Shown here: in pieces, positions 24,753 through 33,695 of the stretch | How the letters are laid out: each line of letters opens with the position of its first letter | Position numbering within the stretch: the stretch's first letter is position 1 | From: JBNKHG01 sp050290225 | GTDB taxonomy: Bacteria; Pseudomonadota; Gammaproteobacteria; Pseudomonadales; Cellvibrionaceae | Assembly (NCBI GenBank): GCA_050290225.1 | Contig: JBNKHG010000045.1 | Span: 1 to 52,130 of the forward strand | Direction: 5' to 3' | DNA length: 52,130 bases | Notes under the pieces: model-generated | What the model was told of the DNA's origin: nothing | Database searches by the model: none | The model's input: the letters and a program-made list of their open reading frames with translations, nothing else | Made by a program: the position numbers and the translations under genes

Positions 24753-24954
24753 CGATAACGCCAGGAGTTCTATAAGCCGAATGACGCACCAGGAAGCCGC
24801 GAGCACCGTTTGCGGCTTGCCTGGAGGGTGGCCCTCTCATCCGCCTCTGCCGCGTTGCCATTCCTGGAAAGGTTCTCGACATTCCCGATAAATGGCGCCT
24901 TGCAAAGACAGATTTGAGGGCCAGTGAAATCATCAGTCTATAGGAGGCACTACA
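24753..24954. other. Spacer with an unassigned open stretch
   Basis: The plus strand keeps a frame open for about 50 codons ending at a TAG near 24941 (reading GKVLDIPDKWRLAKTDLRA close to the end), and the minus strand has a short frame as well. Neither has a good start or a recognised family. It may be a scrap of a lost gene. Confidence 0.3.
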
Positions 24955-25260
24955 CTAGCCCCACTTCTCTCCCAAGTCCTCCAGCCCGGCTTTTTGCAAC
25001 TCGCCGGGATCCATAACAATGTGAAATTCAACCTCGGCGTTAAAGGTAAGAAACCAGGGCTCTGCCAGGGAGGGAATCTTTGACGGGTTCTCCATCTCAA
25101 CCACCATAATCACCGTCCGCTGCCCTGCTGTCTCGGTGAAATAAACCGACTCGGGGTTTACCTCCTCCAGAATTTTCTGCGTCTTTTGTCCGGCGGTGCC
25201 CTCGCGAACTGCCGCATTAAAGGTGTCATTGGGGAGTCTTATCATGAGTAACATTCGCAT
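24955..25260 (-). CDS. Small conserved protein of unknown function
   Basis: About 101 residues from ATG 25260, which has a strong GGGAGGAGG site. It begins MRMLLMIRLPNDTFNAAVREG and contains AEPWFLTFNAEVEFHIVM. The alternation of strands and helices suggests a ferredoxin-like dimeric alpha/beta-barrel fold. Relatives are sometimes mislabelled 'panthothenate synthetase'; nothing in the sequence supports that activity. It is divergent from the exported MBL protein. Confidence 0.7.
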   Translation of the reverse strand: MRMLLMIRLPNDTFNAAVREGTAGQKTQKILEEVNPESVYFTETAGQRTVIMVVEMENPSKIPSLAEPWFLTFNAEVEFHIVMDPGELQKAGLEDLGEKWG

Positions 25261-25461
25261 AGCCAGCCTCCTCCCGGATGTCTCGGTCAACATGATATTG
25301 AAGTGTAGCTTCAATTTTTAAGGGCGTCTGTCAGCGCCTCGGACTTGCCATGCGAAATCCGATGGCGACTTCCACTGTTACCGGTGATTCGTCAGCATCC
25401 TGGCCGGTTAGAGACTATACTCGTCAGCAGGCACGCGAACAGATGCAGGGAGATACAGACC

Positions 25462-26517
25462 ATGCAAATACATCATTTTTTGGTCGGTGTAATGTTCGTT
25501 GTAATAAGTAGCCTGGGTGGACTTGGCGTGCCTCAGGCGCACGCTGCTGAAACGGGCAATGCCCGGATCACCATGCTCTATGACGCCTTTGGCAAGTCAT
25601 CCGAACTGAAAAAGGATTGGGGGTTCTCAGCCTTAATCGAGTACGGTGGCAAACGTATCCTGTTTGATACCGGAAATAATGCCGAGATCTTTGCCCACAA
25701 TGTCAAGGCTAAAGGCATAGACCTTAACACACTGGATTTTGTCGTGGTGACACACCGTCATGGAGATCATACCAGCGGCCTTAATTACCTAATCCGTGTC
25801 AATCCCGATGTGACTATCTACGCACCGAAGGAAAACTTTGGCGTGTTCGGTGCTGCTCTGCCGGGAAGTTTCTACAAGCAAAACAAGGATCTACCTGCAG
25901 AAATGCGTTATTTTGACGGTCATCCACCGGAGAAGTTGACCTTCGGCAGCCCCTGGCCCGAGGCTGATTTCACCTGGGTTACTGAGAGTATGGAAGTTGC
26001 TCGCGGTATGCACCTTATTCTCCTTAAAGGGCCCTGGGGGGTGGATCTGGATGTGATGGAACTGTCACTCGCCATCGAAACCCCGGACGGGGTAGTACTG
26101 GTGGTCGGTTGCAGTCACCCTGCCCTGGAAAAGATCGTCGCCACCGCCAGTGCGTTGACGCGGAAACCCATTCATCTGATTGTCGGGGGAACCCATCTCT
26201 TACCTGCTAAACGGGCTGATATCGTCCGCATTGCCACCAGCCTGAGGGATCATTGGAAAGTAGCCTGGATTGCCCCGGTGCATTGTACCGGCGAGCCGGC
26301 ATTCGCCATCTTGCGGCAGATCTTTGCCGGTCGCTATCTCTACGCGGGACTTGGCAGTACCCTGATGCTTGGCAAATCTGTGGTGTCACTGAATGAAGCG
26401 GGTCAACGTCAACTCGCCCTGACAATGGATCCGGGTGAACGCCTGCGCTATCGCCAGCTGCTCGCCGCGGGCCTGGAGGAAGAGGGTTGGTCTTTAGCCG
26501 CCCTTAACCGTCCTTAG
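25462..26517 (+). CDS. Exported MBL-fold hydrolase
   Basis: About 351 residues. A signal peptide covers residues 1-30 (FVVISSLGGLGVPQAHAAE). The mature part is an MBL fold with VVTHRHGDHTSG, VVGCSHPALE and VGGTHLLPA, like the proteins labelled 7,8-dihydropterin-6-yl-methyl-4-(beta-D-ribofuranosyl)aminobenzene-5'-phosphate synthase. That label is uncertain for a periplasmic protein. The ATG at 25462 follows CAGGGAG and gives a clean signal peptide, whereas the longer frame does not. The B12 promoter starts about 130 bases after the stop. Confidence 0.85.
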   Translation: MQIHHFLVGVMFVVISSLGGLGVPQAHAAETGNARITMLYDAFGKSSELKKDWGFSALIEYGGKRILFDTGNNAEIFAHNVKAKGIDLNTLDFVVVTHRHGDHTSGLNYLIRVNPDVTIYAPKENFGVFGAALPGSFYKQNKDLPAEMRYFDGHPPEKLTFGSPWPEADFTWVTESMEVARGMHLILLKGPWGVDLDVMELSLAIETPDGVVLVVGCSHPALEKIVATASALTRKPIHLIVGGTHLLPAKRADIVRIATSLRDHWKVAWIAPVHCTGEPAFAILRQIFAGRYLYAGLGSTLMLGKSVVSLNEAGQRQLALTMDPGERLRYRQLLAAGLEEEGWSLAALNRP

Positions 26518-26649
26518 TCCGCTCGCATCAAGGTATCTTTCTCTTCCCGACCTCCCGAACACGTGGTCTTCCCACCCGTTTACGAGAGTTTCGCGGATCA
26601 ATGACAATCAGCTTTGCGTCGAACTTGCAAAACATTATCGATGTCAAAA

Positions 26650-26677
26650 TTGACTCGAATTGACAAGGCGTTATAGA
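26650..26677 (+). promoter_or_regulatory. Predicted sigma-70 promoter of the btuB transcript
   Basis: TTGACT (26650-26655), 16-base spacer, TATAGA (26672-26677). Transcription would start about 7 bases further, at about 26684, right at the 5' edge of the riboswitch. Confidence 0.6.
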
Positions 26678-26687
26678 ATCGCCGACC

Positions 26688-26875
26688 TGCATTAGGTGCC
26701 TGTTTGTCCCTCCTTCGCCGGGAGGGTCTGGAACAGGGTAAACGGGAAGTGTGGTGAGTCACGGCAAGATTCAATTTTTTGGCCGCCAGTGACAAAGCCT
26801 CCGCTGCCCCCGCAACGGTAAAAAAGCCTCCTTTCAAAGGATACTTTTAAGCCCGAAACCGGCCTAGTGATTGCG
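26688..26875 (+). ncRNA. Cobalamin riboswitch
   Basis: The conserved B12-box sequence GCTGCCCCCGCAACGGT is at about 26809-26825. GGGAAG and GGTG lie upstream, and AAGCCCGAAACCGGCCT lies near the 3' end. The pairing start GCATTAGGTGCC fits an opening P1/P2. Between GGTG and the B12 box is an extra self-complementary segment (GTCAC-GGC ... GCC-GCCA-GTGAC, about 26755-26803) larger than usual. It controls btuB, which starts 140 bases downstream, probably by hiding the ribosome site or by early termination when adenosylcobalamin is bound. Confidence 0.93.
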
Positions 26876-27015
26876 AATCTGTCGCTATCACGAAGTGCAG
26901 TAATTGCAACGATGAAGCGGAGGGCTTTGTCGGTGGTGATATGCCTTTTCCGTAATGGCTCGGCCACGCTTCCCTCCCTCAATCCTTGTTTATTCAGTTT
27001 GATTGAGGATCTAAA

Positions 27016-28863
27016 ATGAACTTTTCTTTTCCCTATGGCCGTACTTTACTGGCCATAACCCTTGCTGCTTACGCGGCCGCTTTACCCGCCATTGCCAGCG
27101 ATATTGATGAAGAAATAGTGCTGACTGCGACTCGCACCATTGTGCCACTTGCCGATGCAATGGCTTCGGTAAGTGTTATCAGCAGGGATGATTTGAATGC
27201 TCAAAAGCCTGTGGATCTGGTGGATGTTTTCCGCCAAACGCCGAGCCTGGATATTAGCCGTAGCGGCGGCTATGGCTCTTCCACCAGCCTGTTTACCCGC
27301 GGTACTGCAAGTGACCACACCTTGATCCTCGTGGATGGACAGCGGGTGAGTAGCGCCACCTTGGGCAGTACAAATTTCCAGTTTGTGAACCCGGACCAGA
27401 TTGAGCGTATCGAAGTGGTTCGCGGGGCGTTTTCCAGCCTTTATGGAAGCGAAGCCATTGGTGGCGTGATTCAGGTATTTACCCGCGATGGCTCCGGTAA
27501 TTCCGGCAGTTACCTGTCGACGGCCCGTGGAACTGACAACCTCTCCAAAATGGCGGTGGGTACCAGTGGGAACGCGGGTGGCTGGCGCTATGGTGTACAT
27601 GCCAGTTACCTGGAAACCGACGGTATCGATAGCCTTGAGGTGGATTCTGGTTTTAACCGTGACCGTGATGGCTACCGCAACAAGTCTTTGAACACCAGCG
27701 TCGGTTACCGCTTCGGGAACGGGGCTGACATTGCCCTGCGCTTCATTGAAAGTAACAGCCGCAAAGAATACGACAGTGCTTCCAACCCTGCCGCACGTCC
27801 CTACGGCGATTCCCTGCTGCAAAATGTCAATTTGAGCGGCAGCCTGCCCGTCACCGATTTCTGGTCAAGCAAACTATCCATTGGGCAGTCCACCGATGAT
27901 AGCGACAATTATGATGCTGCCACCGGGCTCAATACCGGTAATTTCCGCACCCAGCGAGAGCAGTTGTTCTGGCAGAACGATCTTACACTGACTGAAGGGC
28001 ATGTCCTTACGCTGGGCTATGACTACTATGAAGACGCCGTTGAAGGCAGTAAGGCGTATCAGGAAACCAGCCGGGATAACAGTGCCCTGCTCGCTCAATA
28101 TCAGGCGTCATGGTCTGTCGTTGATCTGATACTGGGCCTTCGGGAAGACGACAATGAAGAGTTCGGTGTTCACACCACGGGTAACGTGGCATTCGGGCTG
28201 AAGCTGGGAGAGCGGCACAAAGTGATTGCAAGCTGGTCTGAAGGATTCAAGGCACCCACCTTTAATGACCTGTATTGGCCGGTGGGCAGCTTCAGTGCCG
28301 GTAACCCTGACCTGAAACCGGAACAGTCGGAAAACGCTGAAATTAGCCTGCGTGGTGATTACCAAACCTGGTATTGGTCTTTGGCGTATTTCGAAAACAC
28401 GGTGGAAAATCTGATTAACTGGGCACCTGGCCCCGATTTTGTCTGGCGACCCTACAATGTTAGCGATGCCGAAATTCAAGGTGCAGAGCTGATAGCCGGC
28501 ACCACTATTATCGGTTGGCAAGTAGATGCTTCCGTCAGTTATGTGGAGCCCAGGGATGCGGATACGGACAACATCCTGATCAAGCGCAGCCGCAGCAACC
28601 TGACCCTGAATGCGGATCGGGATTTCGGCAACTGGCAGATGGGTTTTTCCGTAAAAAGCCAGAGCCGTCGCTTTACCGACAGCGCCAATACGGATTCCAT
28701 CGGTGGTTATACAACTTTCGGGGTTCGACTCGGCTATCGGCTAACCGGGGACCTGGAAGCCAGCCTCAAGGCGGATAACCTGTTCGACAAGGATTACCGG
28801 CTCAACAAGGGTTATAACCATGAGGGCAGGAGCTGGCAGCTTGGTCTCACGTATCAACTTTAA
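27016..28863 (+). CDS. btuB: TonB-dependent vitamin B12 receptor BtuB
   Basis: A 615-residue outer-membrane receptor. A signal peptide covers about 1-27, then the TonB box region EEIVLTATRT. The plug domain has ISRDDLNAQKPVDLVDVF, GTASDHTLILVDGQR and RIEVVRGAFSSLYGSEAIGG. A 22-strand barrel ends in the C-terminal strand LGLTYQL. Size and start match BtuB (E. coli 594 mature residues). The cobalamin riboswitch directly upstream makes the substrate assignment strong. TGAGGATC precedes the ATG. Confidence 0.95.
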   Translation: MNFSFPYGRTLLAITLAAYAAALPAIASDIDEEIVLTATRTIVPLADAMASVSVISRDDLNAQKPVDLVDVFRQTPSLDISRSGGYGSSTSLFTRGTASDHTLILVDGQRVSSATLGSTNFQFVNPDQIERIEVVRGAFSSLYGSEAIGGVIQVFTRDGSGNSGSYLSTARGTDNLSKMAVGTSGNAGGWRYGVHASYLETDGIDSLEVDSGFNRDRDGYRNKSLNTSVGYRFGNGADIALRFIESNSRKEYDSASNPAARPYGDSLLQNVNLSGSLPVTDFWSSKLSIGQSTDDSDNYDAATGLNTGNFRTQREQLFWQNDLTLTEGHVLTLGYDYYEDAVEGSKAYQETSRDNSALLAQYQASWSVVDLILGLREDDNEEFGVHTTGNVAFGLKLGERHKVIASWSEGFKAPTFNDLYWPVGSFSAGNPDLKPEQSENAEISLRGDYQTWYWSLAYFENTVENLINWAPGPDFVWRPYNVSDAEIQGAELIAGTTIIGWQVDASVSYVEPRDADTDNILIKRSRSNLTLNADRDFGNWQMGFSVKSQSRRFTDSANTDSIGGYTTFGVRLGYRLTGDLEASLKADNLFDKDYRLNKGYNHEGRSWQLGLTYQL

Positions 28864-29007
28864 TGTACGGTGACCCGGGTTTGGTTTTAATAAAACCACT
28901 ACCATGAATTATCGGGAACCATGCGGGTAACAGACGGCACGTTTAACAGAAACCTGGGCGTGCACCCGCAGCCCTCCTGATTCCCAATCTGAATAAAGGA
29001 CTTATAC

Positions 29008-29094
29008 ATGTCGGCAGCACCGTTAGGCACCCCAATTCCGGGAGGAATTTTTGCTTTCCTGGCTCCGGCACCACAGCGGGCGCAGCATGACTAA
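29008..29094 (+). CDS. Possible 28-residue leader ORF overlapping the cobB start
   Basis: ATG 29008 follows AAAGGA and encodes MSAAPLGTPIPGGIF and 13 more residues, ending at TAA 29092-29094, eight bases past the cobB ATG at 29087. A GGAGG inside it (29041-29045) would serve a TTG at 29051 in the cobB frame. It may be a coupling leader or a scrap of a former gene; no family is recognised. Confidence 0.3.
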   Translation: MSAAPLGTPIPGGIFAFLAPAPQRAQHD

Positions 29095-30391
29095 GATACG
29101 TCACTGCCCGGCACTGTTAATCAGTGCCCCTGCTTCCGGGCAGGGGAAAACCACGTTGGTGGCAGCGCTTGCGCGGTACCATCGCAACCAGGGGAGGAAC
29201 GTAACGGTCTTCAAGACCGGGCCGGACTTTCTCGATCCCAAGATCCACGAACAGGCTTCTGGCAATCCTGTGCATCAACTGGATTTATGGATGGTTGGCG
29301 AAGCCCAGTGCCGGCAGTCCTTGTATGAGGCTGCCGGTTGTTCTGACCTGATTCTGGTGGAAGGCGTCATGGGGCTGTTTGACGGGACCCCGAGCAGCGC
29401 CGATCTGGCGATACAGTTCGGACTGCCCGTTGCCGCACTGATTGATGCCCGGGCCATGGCGCAAACATTTGGCGCGGTTGCACAGGGGCTCTCCGCTTAT
29501 AACCCCGAGCTCTCTTTTGCCGGAGTAATAGCCAACCGGGTGGCCAGCGAAGGTCACGCCGATATGTTGAGAAACAGTGTGCCGGAGACGATGTCCTGGC
29601 TGGGTGCGTTGCCTCGAAGTGAGGATATTACGTTACCGGAGCGTCATTTGGGCCTGCATCAGCCGGATACGATAGCAGACCTTGATAGCAAGCTGGATGC
29701 CGCCGCCGCGCTGATTGCCGACACGCCGTTGGCTACCCTGCCCGAACCTGCTGTTTTTACCGGTGCTCCGGGTATTGAGCCATTACCTGAATGGTTGAAC
29801 GGTTTGCGTATTGCCGTGGCCCGGGACAGTGCTTTCAGTTTTGTCTATCCTGCCAATATTTCACTGCTGCAAAACTTGGGAGCAGACGTGGTATTTTTTT
29901 CACCGCTGGCAGACAAAAAATTGCCTGACTGCGATAGCCTGTATTTGCCGGGCGGGTACCCGGAATTACATTTGGATGCGCTCTCCGATAACCGCTCAAT
30001 GCTCGAAGCGATTGGCGACTGCTTTCGTCGGGGAAAGCCGATCGTAGCCGAGTGCGGAGGTATGCTTTACCTGCTCGATGCTCTGCAGGATGCCAATGGT
30101 CACCAGCGGCAGTTAGCCGGGCTGATACCCGCTACAGCCAAGTTACAAACGAAGCTTTCCGGGATCGGTTCACAGTCTGTGAAATTTGCCGGTGGTGAGA
30201 TGCGTGGCCACACTTTCCACTATTCAACGTTCGATGCCGAACCGGAAATGACTTTAACCGGTGTGAAACATCCCTATGGCACCAAAGGCGAGGGCGTCTA
30301 CCGAAACAGGGGATTGACTGCGTCTTATATCCACTGGTTCCTGCCCTCAAATCCGCAAGTAGCGGCGGCGCTTTTCAAAGGCGCATGCTGA
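29087..30391 (+). CDS. cobB: Cobyrinate a,c-diamide synthase (CobB/CbiA)
   Basis: About 434 residues. The N-terminal dethiobiotin-synthetase-like ATPase has SAPASGQGKTTL (P-loop), KTGPDFLDPKIH and LVEGVMGLFDG. The C-terminal class I glutamine amidotransferase has YLPGGYPELH, the nucleophile Cys near residue 322 in AECGGMLYLLD, and a late His in MRGHTFHYS. It amidates the a and c side chains of the corrin ring. As the only corrin gene here, with btuB, it points to salvage of incomplete corrinoids or to a pathway split across the genome. Start: ATG 29087, but TTG 29051 with GGAGG six bases upstream is a real alternative. Confidence 0.93.
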   Translation: MTKIRHCPALLISAPASGQGKTTLVAALARYHRNQGRNVTVFKTGPDFLDPKIHEQASGNPVHQLDLWMVGEAQCRQSLYEAAGCSDLILVEGVMGLFDGTPSSADLAIQFGLPVAALIDARAMAQTFGAVAQGLSAYNPELSFAGVIANRVASEGHADMLRNSVPETMSWLGALPRSEDITLPERHLGLHQPDTIADLDSKLDAAAALIADTPLATLPEPAVFTGAPGIEPLPEWLNGLRIAVARDSAFSFVYPANISLLQNLGADVVFFSPLADKKLPDCDSLYLPGGYPELHLDALSDNRSMLEAIGDCFRRGKPIVAECGGMLYLLDALQDANGHQRQLAGLIPATAKLQTKLSGIGSQSVKFAGGEMRGHTFHYSTFDAEPEMTLTGVKHPYGTKGEGVYRNRGLTASYIHWFLPSNPQVAAALFKGAC

Positions 30392-30477
30392 TGGGCGTAA
30401 CCGTGGTGTTAACAACACGGCAGCATTGGTCGTCGACGGCTATGGGTCAAGGCGACCGCTAACAGTGGGCGCTCGGG

Positions 30478-31203
30478 TTAGAATTCGTATTCCAGTTGCA
30501 GTTTAAAACTGTAGTCCGGGGTGACGCTCTCCAGGCCAAACAGCAGGCCGCTCTGCCAGCGCAACTTGGTTCCCGGTTGCAACCGCAGAATGCCCAGTAG
30601 TGAGGGGCCCAGCGCCTGGGTGTCCTCACCGGCAAAGTATTCGAGAGCCGGTTCCATGCTTTCACTGAGGCGGTACTTGGCCTGTAGTCGCAGGCTGGTT
30701 TCCCATTCGTCATCGATTTCCTCACCGCCTTCGTAGACGACAAAGGCGTTGCTGGTGATACTGTAGCGACCCCATTCTTTAACGGTAAGCAGGCCAAGGG
30801 ATGCTTCATAGATATCTTCGGCGCGTTCTTTTTCCAGCTCCAGCAACAGCCCCCAATCTGCACTGTATTCGCCCTGTTCGGTTAACTGGTGCTTGATTTC
30901 CAGTTCGTAGCCTTCAACTTCAAGGTTTTTTTCATCTTCCTGTTTCCCCAACAGGTACACCTCAGCAAACCAGATATCGCTGAGCGAACGGCCGACCCCC
31001 AATTTGTAATCCTGGGTGTGCTCACTGCCATCTTTGGCAGAGAGCCATTGGAACTCCAGTTCCCTTTCCAATGGCTGTACGTATGGGGTATAGACTTTGC
31101 CAATGGCGGAGCCGTCTGCCACGGCTGCGGACAGTGGTAGCCCGGTGCACACGGTCAATGCAAGGCAAGGGTATATAAGGGATAAATGGGGAAAATCAGG
31201 CAT
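30478..31203 (-). CDS. Outer-membrane beta-barrel protein of the FTR1/cupredoxin operon
   Basis: About 241 residues. A signal peptide precedes ADGSAIG; the mature part has regularly alternating hydrophobic/polar strands (LEFQWLSAK, YKLGVGRSL, WFAEVYLLGK, SFKLQLEYEF) and a terminal Phe, the usual signature for insertion by BamA. The family is uncharacterised; relatives often lie beside FTR1 permeases. The start at 31203 gives a proper signal peptide; the frame extends upstream. Five bases separate it from the FTR1 stop. It is the last gene of the ten-gene run, and probably a pore or sensor for the imported metal. Confidence 0.72.
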   Translation of the reverse strand: MPDFPHLSLIYPCLALTVCTGLPLSAAVADGSAIGKVYTPYVQPLERELEFQWLSAKDGSEHTQDYKLGVGRSLSDIWFAEVYLLGKQEDEKNLEVEGYELEIKHQLTEQGEYSADWGLLLELEKERAEDIYEASLGLLTVKEWGRYSITSNAFVVYEGGEEIDDEWETSLRLQAKYRLSESMEPALEYFAGEDTQALGPSLLGILRLQPGTKLRWQSGLLFGLESVTPDYSFKLQLEYEF

Positions 31204-31208
31204 AGTCT

Positions 31209-32000
31209 TCAATCTAGGGGCGACGGGGTGTGTGAGCGGTAGACGCTGAAGCGGGGAAGGCCGTATATCAGGCAAAAAATAACCAGTGTGGCAAGATAAC
31301 AGCTGGCCTCTGTTGCCGAGGGGGAAGCCTCATAGCCGATCAGGGCGTAGAGCAAACGGCCCCCGATGGAGCTTTCGGAAATCAGCCACGAGCTGTCCCA
31401 AACCGGACCGCTGGAGCTGATCAGGTCGGCCTGGATCATCAGCTTGGTTGCCTGGATGCTCATGCTGGCCGCTATCAATGCCAGGAACGTTTTCAGGCAA
31501 ATCAGCCGTGCTCGGGCAGGTAGTGACAACACCAGGTAATAAAAGATGGCGCCGGCGCTAAAACCGATCACCGCGCCAATTATGGAGCCACTGATCACAC
31601 TGGGAAGCAGGTCCGCGCTGCCGATAAAACCGTAGAGGTAAATATAGATTTCGGAGCCCTCCCGGGTCAGTGCGGCGAAACTGAGCAGGATCGACAATGT
31701 CGCCATGCCTTTTGTCTTCACCGGGCGGACGCTCAACTGCCAGGCCAACACCATCAGCAGAGCGGTGATGCCATATTGCAAAATTCCGTTTATCAGTTCC
31801 TGTCCGATGCCGTCCCACATATCGGACACCGTGTCTATGGTATTGCCGTATCCCCAGGCGCCGGTCAGGCCTGCGGGAATGCCCCAGGCTATCCAACGCC
31901 AGTGCAGGGAAAACTGCTGACTTATCACCAACAGCATGCTGAGAAGGAATGCCGCCTCAAGGACTTCGCTGAGGATGATTATTACGCTGTTCAAAAGCAT
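31209..32000 (-). CDS. FTR1-family iron permease
   Basis: A 263-residue integral membrane protein with about seven helices. The second hallmark motif is intact (TREGSE, residues 112-117), but the first, normally REGLE, is SEVLEAAF (residues 11-18), so Arg and Gly are replaced and only the Glu is kept. FTR1/EfeU proteins carry ferric iron across the inner membrane, usually with a periplasmic cupredoxin or peroxidase partner; here a cupredoxin gene precedes it by 2 bases. The altered motif may mean changed specificity or a regulatory role. Confidence 0.85.
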   Translation of the reverse strand: MLLNSVIIILSEVLEAAFLLSMLLVISQQFSLHWRWIAWGIPAGLTGAWGYGNTIDTVSDMWDGIGQELINGILQYGITALLMVLAWQLSVRPVKTKGMATLSILLSFAALTREGSEIYIYLYGFIGSADLLPSVISGSIIGAVIGFSAGAIFYYLVLSLPARARLICLKTFLALIAASMSIQATKLMIQADLISSSGPVWDSSWLISESSIGGRLLYALIGYEASPSATEASCYLATLVIFCLIYGLPRFSVYRSHTPSPLD

Positions 32001-32002
32001 GC

Positions 32003-32383
32003 TCAGTCACTTTCCTTGACGACAATTTTCCCCTGGGCGGTCTTGGGATTGAACTCGCCAAAAAAGGGATAGACTCCCGCGGGCAGTGGCCCGATAAAAA
32101 TCACCGCCTTGCGTTTTCCGACAATCACTTTTTCGCGATTGAGTTCGTAACTTTCAAACTCCTCCGGGGTTGGGTCGCGGTTGTAGACAATCAGTTTTAT
32201 TTTCTGATCACTGGGTATGGTCAAGGTCGAGGGCTGAAACAGGTGGTTTTTGATCTCGATTTCAAACACCGGTTTGGCCGCTGTGGCCAGGGAGTCCGTG
32301 AGCAGCAACAGCAAACCGGCGAGTTTGATCATACGTTGGATGAGCGGACGTTTTTTATCAAAATGGCGCGACCTGAGTAACAT
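32003..32383 (-). CDS. Periplasmic cupredoxin-like protein
   Basis: About 126 residues: signal sequence LAGLLLLLTDSLATAA, then a single cupredoxin domain (FQPSTLTIPSDQKIKLIVYN, PEEFESYELNREKVI, LPAGVYPFFGEFNP). The EEFES and EKVI motifs match the EfeO/cupredoxin_1 domains paired with FTR1 transporters. No Cys and no type 1 copper His/Met set is present, so it is not a blue copper protein; acidic residues may bind the metal. ATG 32383 lies 4 bases after the kinase stop; ATG 32332 would give a more standard signal peptide. Neither has a strong ribosome site. Confidence 0.78.
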   Translation of the reverse strand: MLLRSRHFDKKRPLIQRMIKLAGLLLLLTDSLATAAKPVFEIEIKNHLFQPSTLTIPSDQKIKLIVYNRDPTPEEFESYELNREKVIVGKRKAVIFIGPLPAGVYPFFGEFNPKTAQGKIVVKESD

Positions 32384-32387
32384 GCTA

Positions 32388-33695
32388 TTACGCTGTTTCT
32401 TTGGTTGGGAAGCGCAGACTGACACTGAGTCCGCCCTCGCGATTATTGGTGGCGTCAACGGTGGCGCCGTGAAGTTCTGCAATGTGCAAAACGATCGATA
32501 ACCCCAATCCGCAGCCGGTGGTTTTACTGGCGTGACGATCACCGCCGGCGCGATAGAAGCGATCGAAAATACGCCGCAGGTCAGAGTCGGCCACGCCGCC
32601 GCCATTGTCGGCCACAGTAAGCGTTAGTTGGTGGGGAAGTTTTTCGATTATCACCCGGATGTGGCAGTGGGGTCCACAGTATTTATTGGCGTTCAACAGC
32701 AGGTTTTTAAGGGCCAGCTGCAGGGCAAATCGATCGCCCCAGAGCGAGGCGCTGCTACCGATCAATTCGATGCTCTGTCCCTTGTTCTCAAACTGCGGGT
32801 AGAGTTCACCGATCACGCTCTGAGCCAGGCTGTGCAGGTTCAGTGATTCCATGGCCGCCTGGTAGTGCTCCGGGGTTGTGCGGTAAAGCAGCAGCATTTG
32901 TTCCAGCAGGTGCTGCAAGCGATTGACATCGGCCTGAATATTTTCCAGTGCCCGGTCCGGAATCTCCCCCGCGAGGTTGTGAAAATGGGTTTTGAGGGCG
33001 CTGATCGGCGTGCGTATTTCATGGGCCGCATCGGCGGAGAAACGCCGTTCGCGTTCAAAGGACAACTGCAGCCGCGCCAGCAACTCGTTGACCGCCTCTT
33101 GCACCGGGAGCAGCTCCCGCGGTGGACTGTCGAGCGAGATTAGCGACAGGTCTTCCGAGCGTTTGGTGGTCAGTTGTCGCGCCAACTGGGTTAGAGGATA
33201 AAGGCCTCTCCCCACCAGCAGCCAAATTATCATCCCCGCGACAGGGAGGCTGGTCAAAAAGGGAAACACCGATTCCAGTATTACCCGCTCTGCCAGTATG
33301 AAGCGTTGGTCGATTCGCTCGCCCACCAGAATCCAGCGACGGTGGTTGCGGTCGTCAAAGCTGTAGATGCGCCAGCGGGCTTCGCTGAAGTTGCTTTCGT
33401 TAAAACCGCTCTTCAGGGGGGCGATCATGGTGGCGGGGGTGTTGGAGGAGTATTGCAGCAACCGGTTGTCGTAACTCCACACCTGGTACGCACTCTCGTG
33501 TAAAGGCTCACCCCCATACTTGGGTCCTTCGGGATCGAAGGCGGCGATCAGGTGCGCGGTTTCCACCAGCTTACTGTCAAACAACCGTTCCGCTTCCCGC
33601 ATGCTGGAGCGGTAACCTTGCAGCACCGACACGAAAATAATAATTACCATGGTGGCCAGCAGCGAGACGATGAGGTAGCGGCGAATGGAAGTCAC
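32388..33695 (-). CDS. Sensor histidine kinase (QseC/PmrB-type)
   Basis: About 435 residues from a GTG at 33695 that overlaps the response-regulator stop (GTGA). Membrane helix 1 is about residues 7-25 and helix 2 about 141-162, with a 115-residue periplasmic sensor between them rich in Asp, Glu and Trp. Then come HAMP, dimerisation helix with phospho-acceptor His225 (SADAAHEIRTP), N box (LKNLLLNANKY), G1 (DNGGGVAD) and G2 (GCGLGLS). The organisation is that of the QseC/PmrB/TctE group. Its position between the regulator and the cupredoxin/FTR1 genes suggests it senses a metal or envelope state. Confidence 0.92.
   Translation of the reverse strand: MTSIRRYLIVSLLATMVIIIFVSVLQGYRSSMREAERLFDSKLVETAHLIAAFDPEGPKYGGEPLHESAYQVWSYDNRLLQYSSNTPATMIAPLKSGFNESNFSEARWRIYSFDDRNHRRWILVGERIDQRFILAERVILESVFPFLTSLPVAGMIIWLLVGRGLYPLTQLARQLTTKRSEDLSLISLDSPPRELLPVQEAVNELLARLQLSFERERRFSADAAHEIRTPISALKTHFHNLAGEIPDRALENIQADVNRLQHLLEQMLLLYRTTPEHYQAAMESLNLHSLAQSVIGELYPQFENKGQSIELIGSSASLWGDRFALQLALKNLLLNANKYCGPHCHIRVIIEKLPHQLTLTVADNGGGVADSDLRRIFDRFYRAGGDRHASKTTGCGLGLSIVLHIAELHGATVDATNNREGGLSVSLRFPTKETA

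Noticed and set aside
24739..24933. Minus-strand 64-codon frame
   Set aside because: No ribosome site, overlaps the end of yjdM, arginine-rich shadow-like composition.
28883..28897. Hairpin GGTTTT-AAT-AAAACC after btuB as a terminator
   Set aside because: Short AT-rich stem without a following T-run; not convincing.
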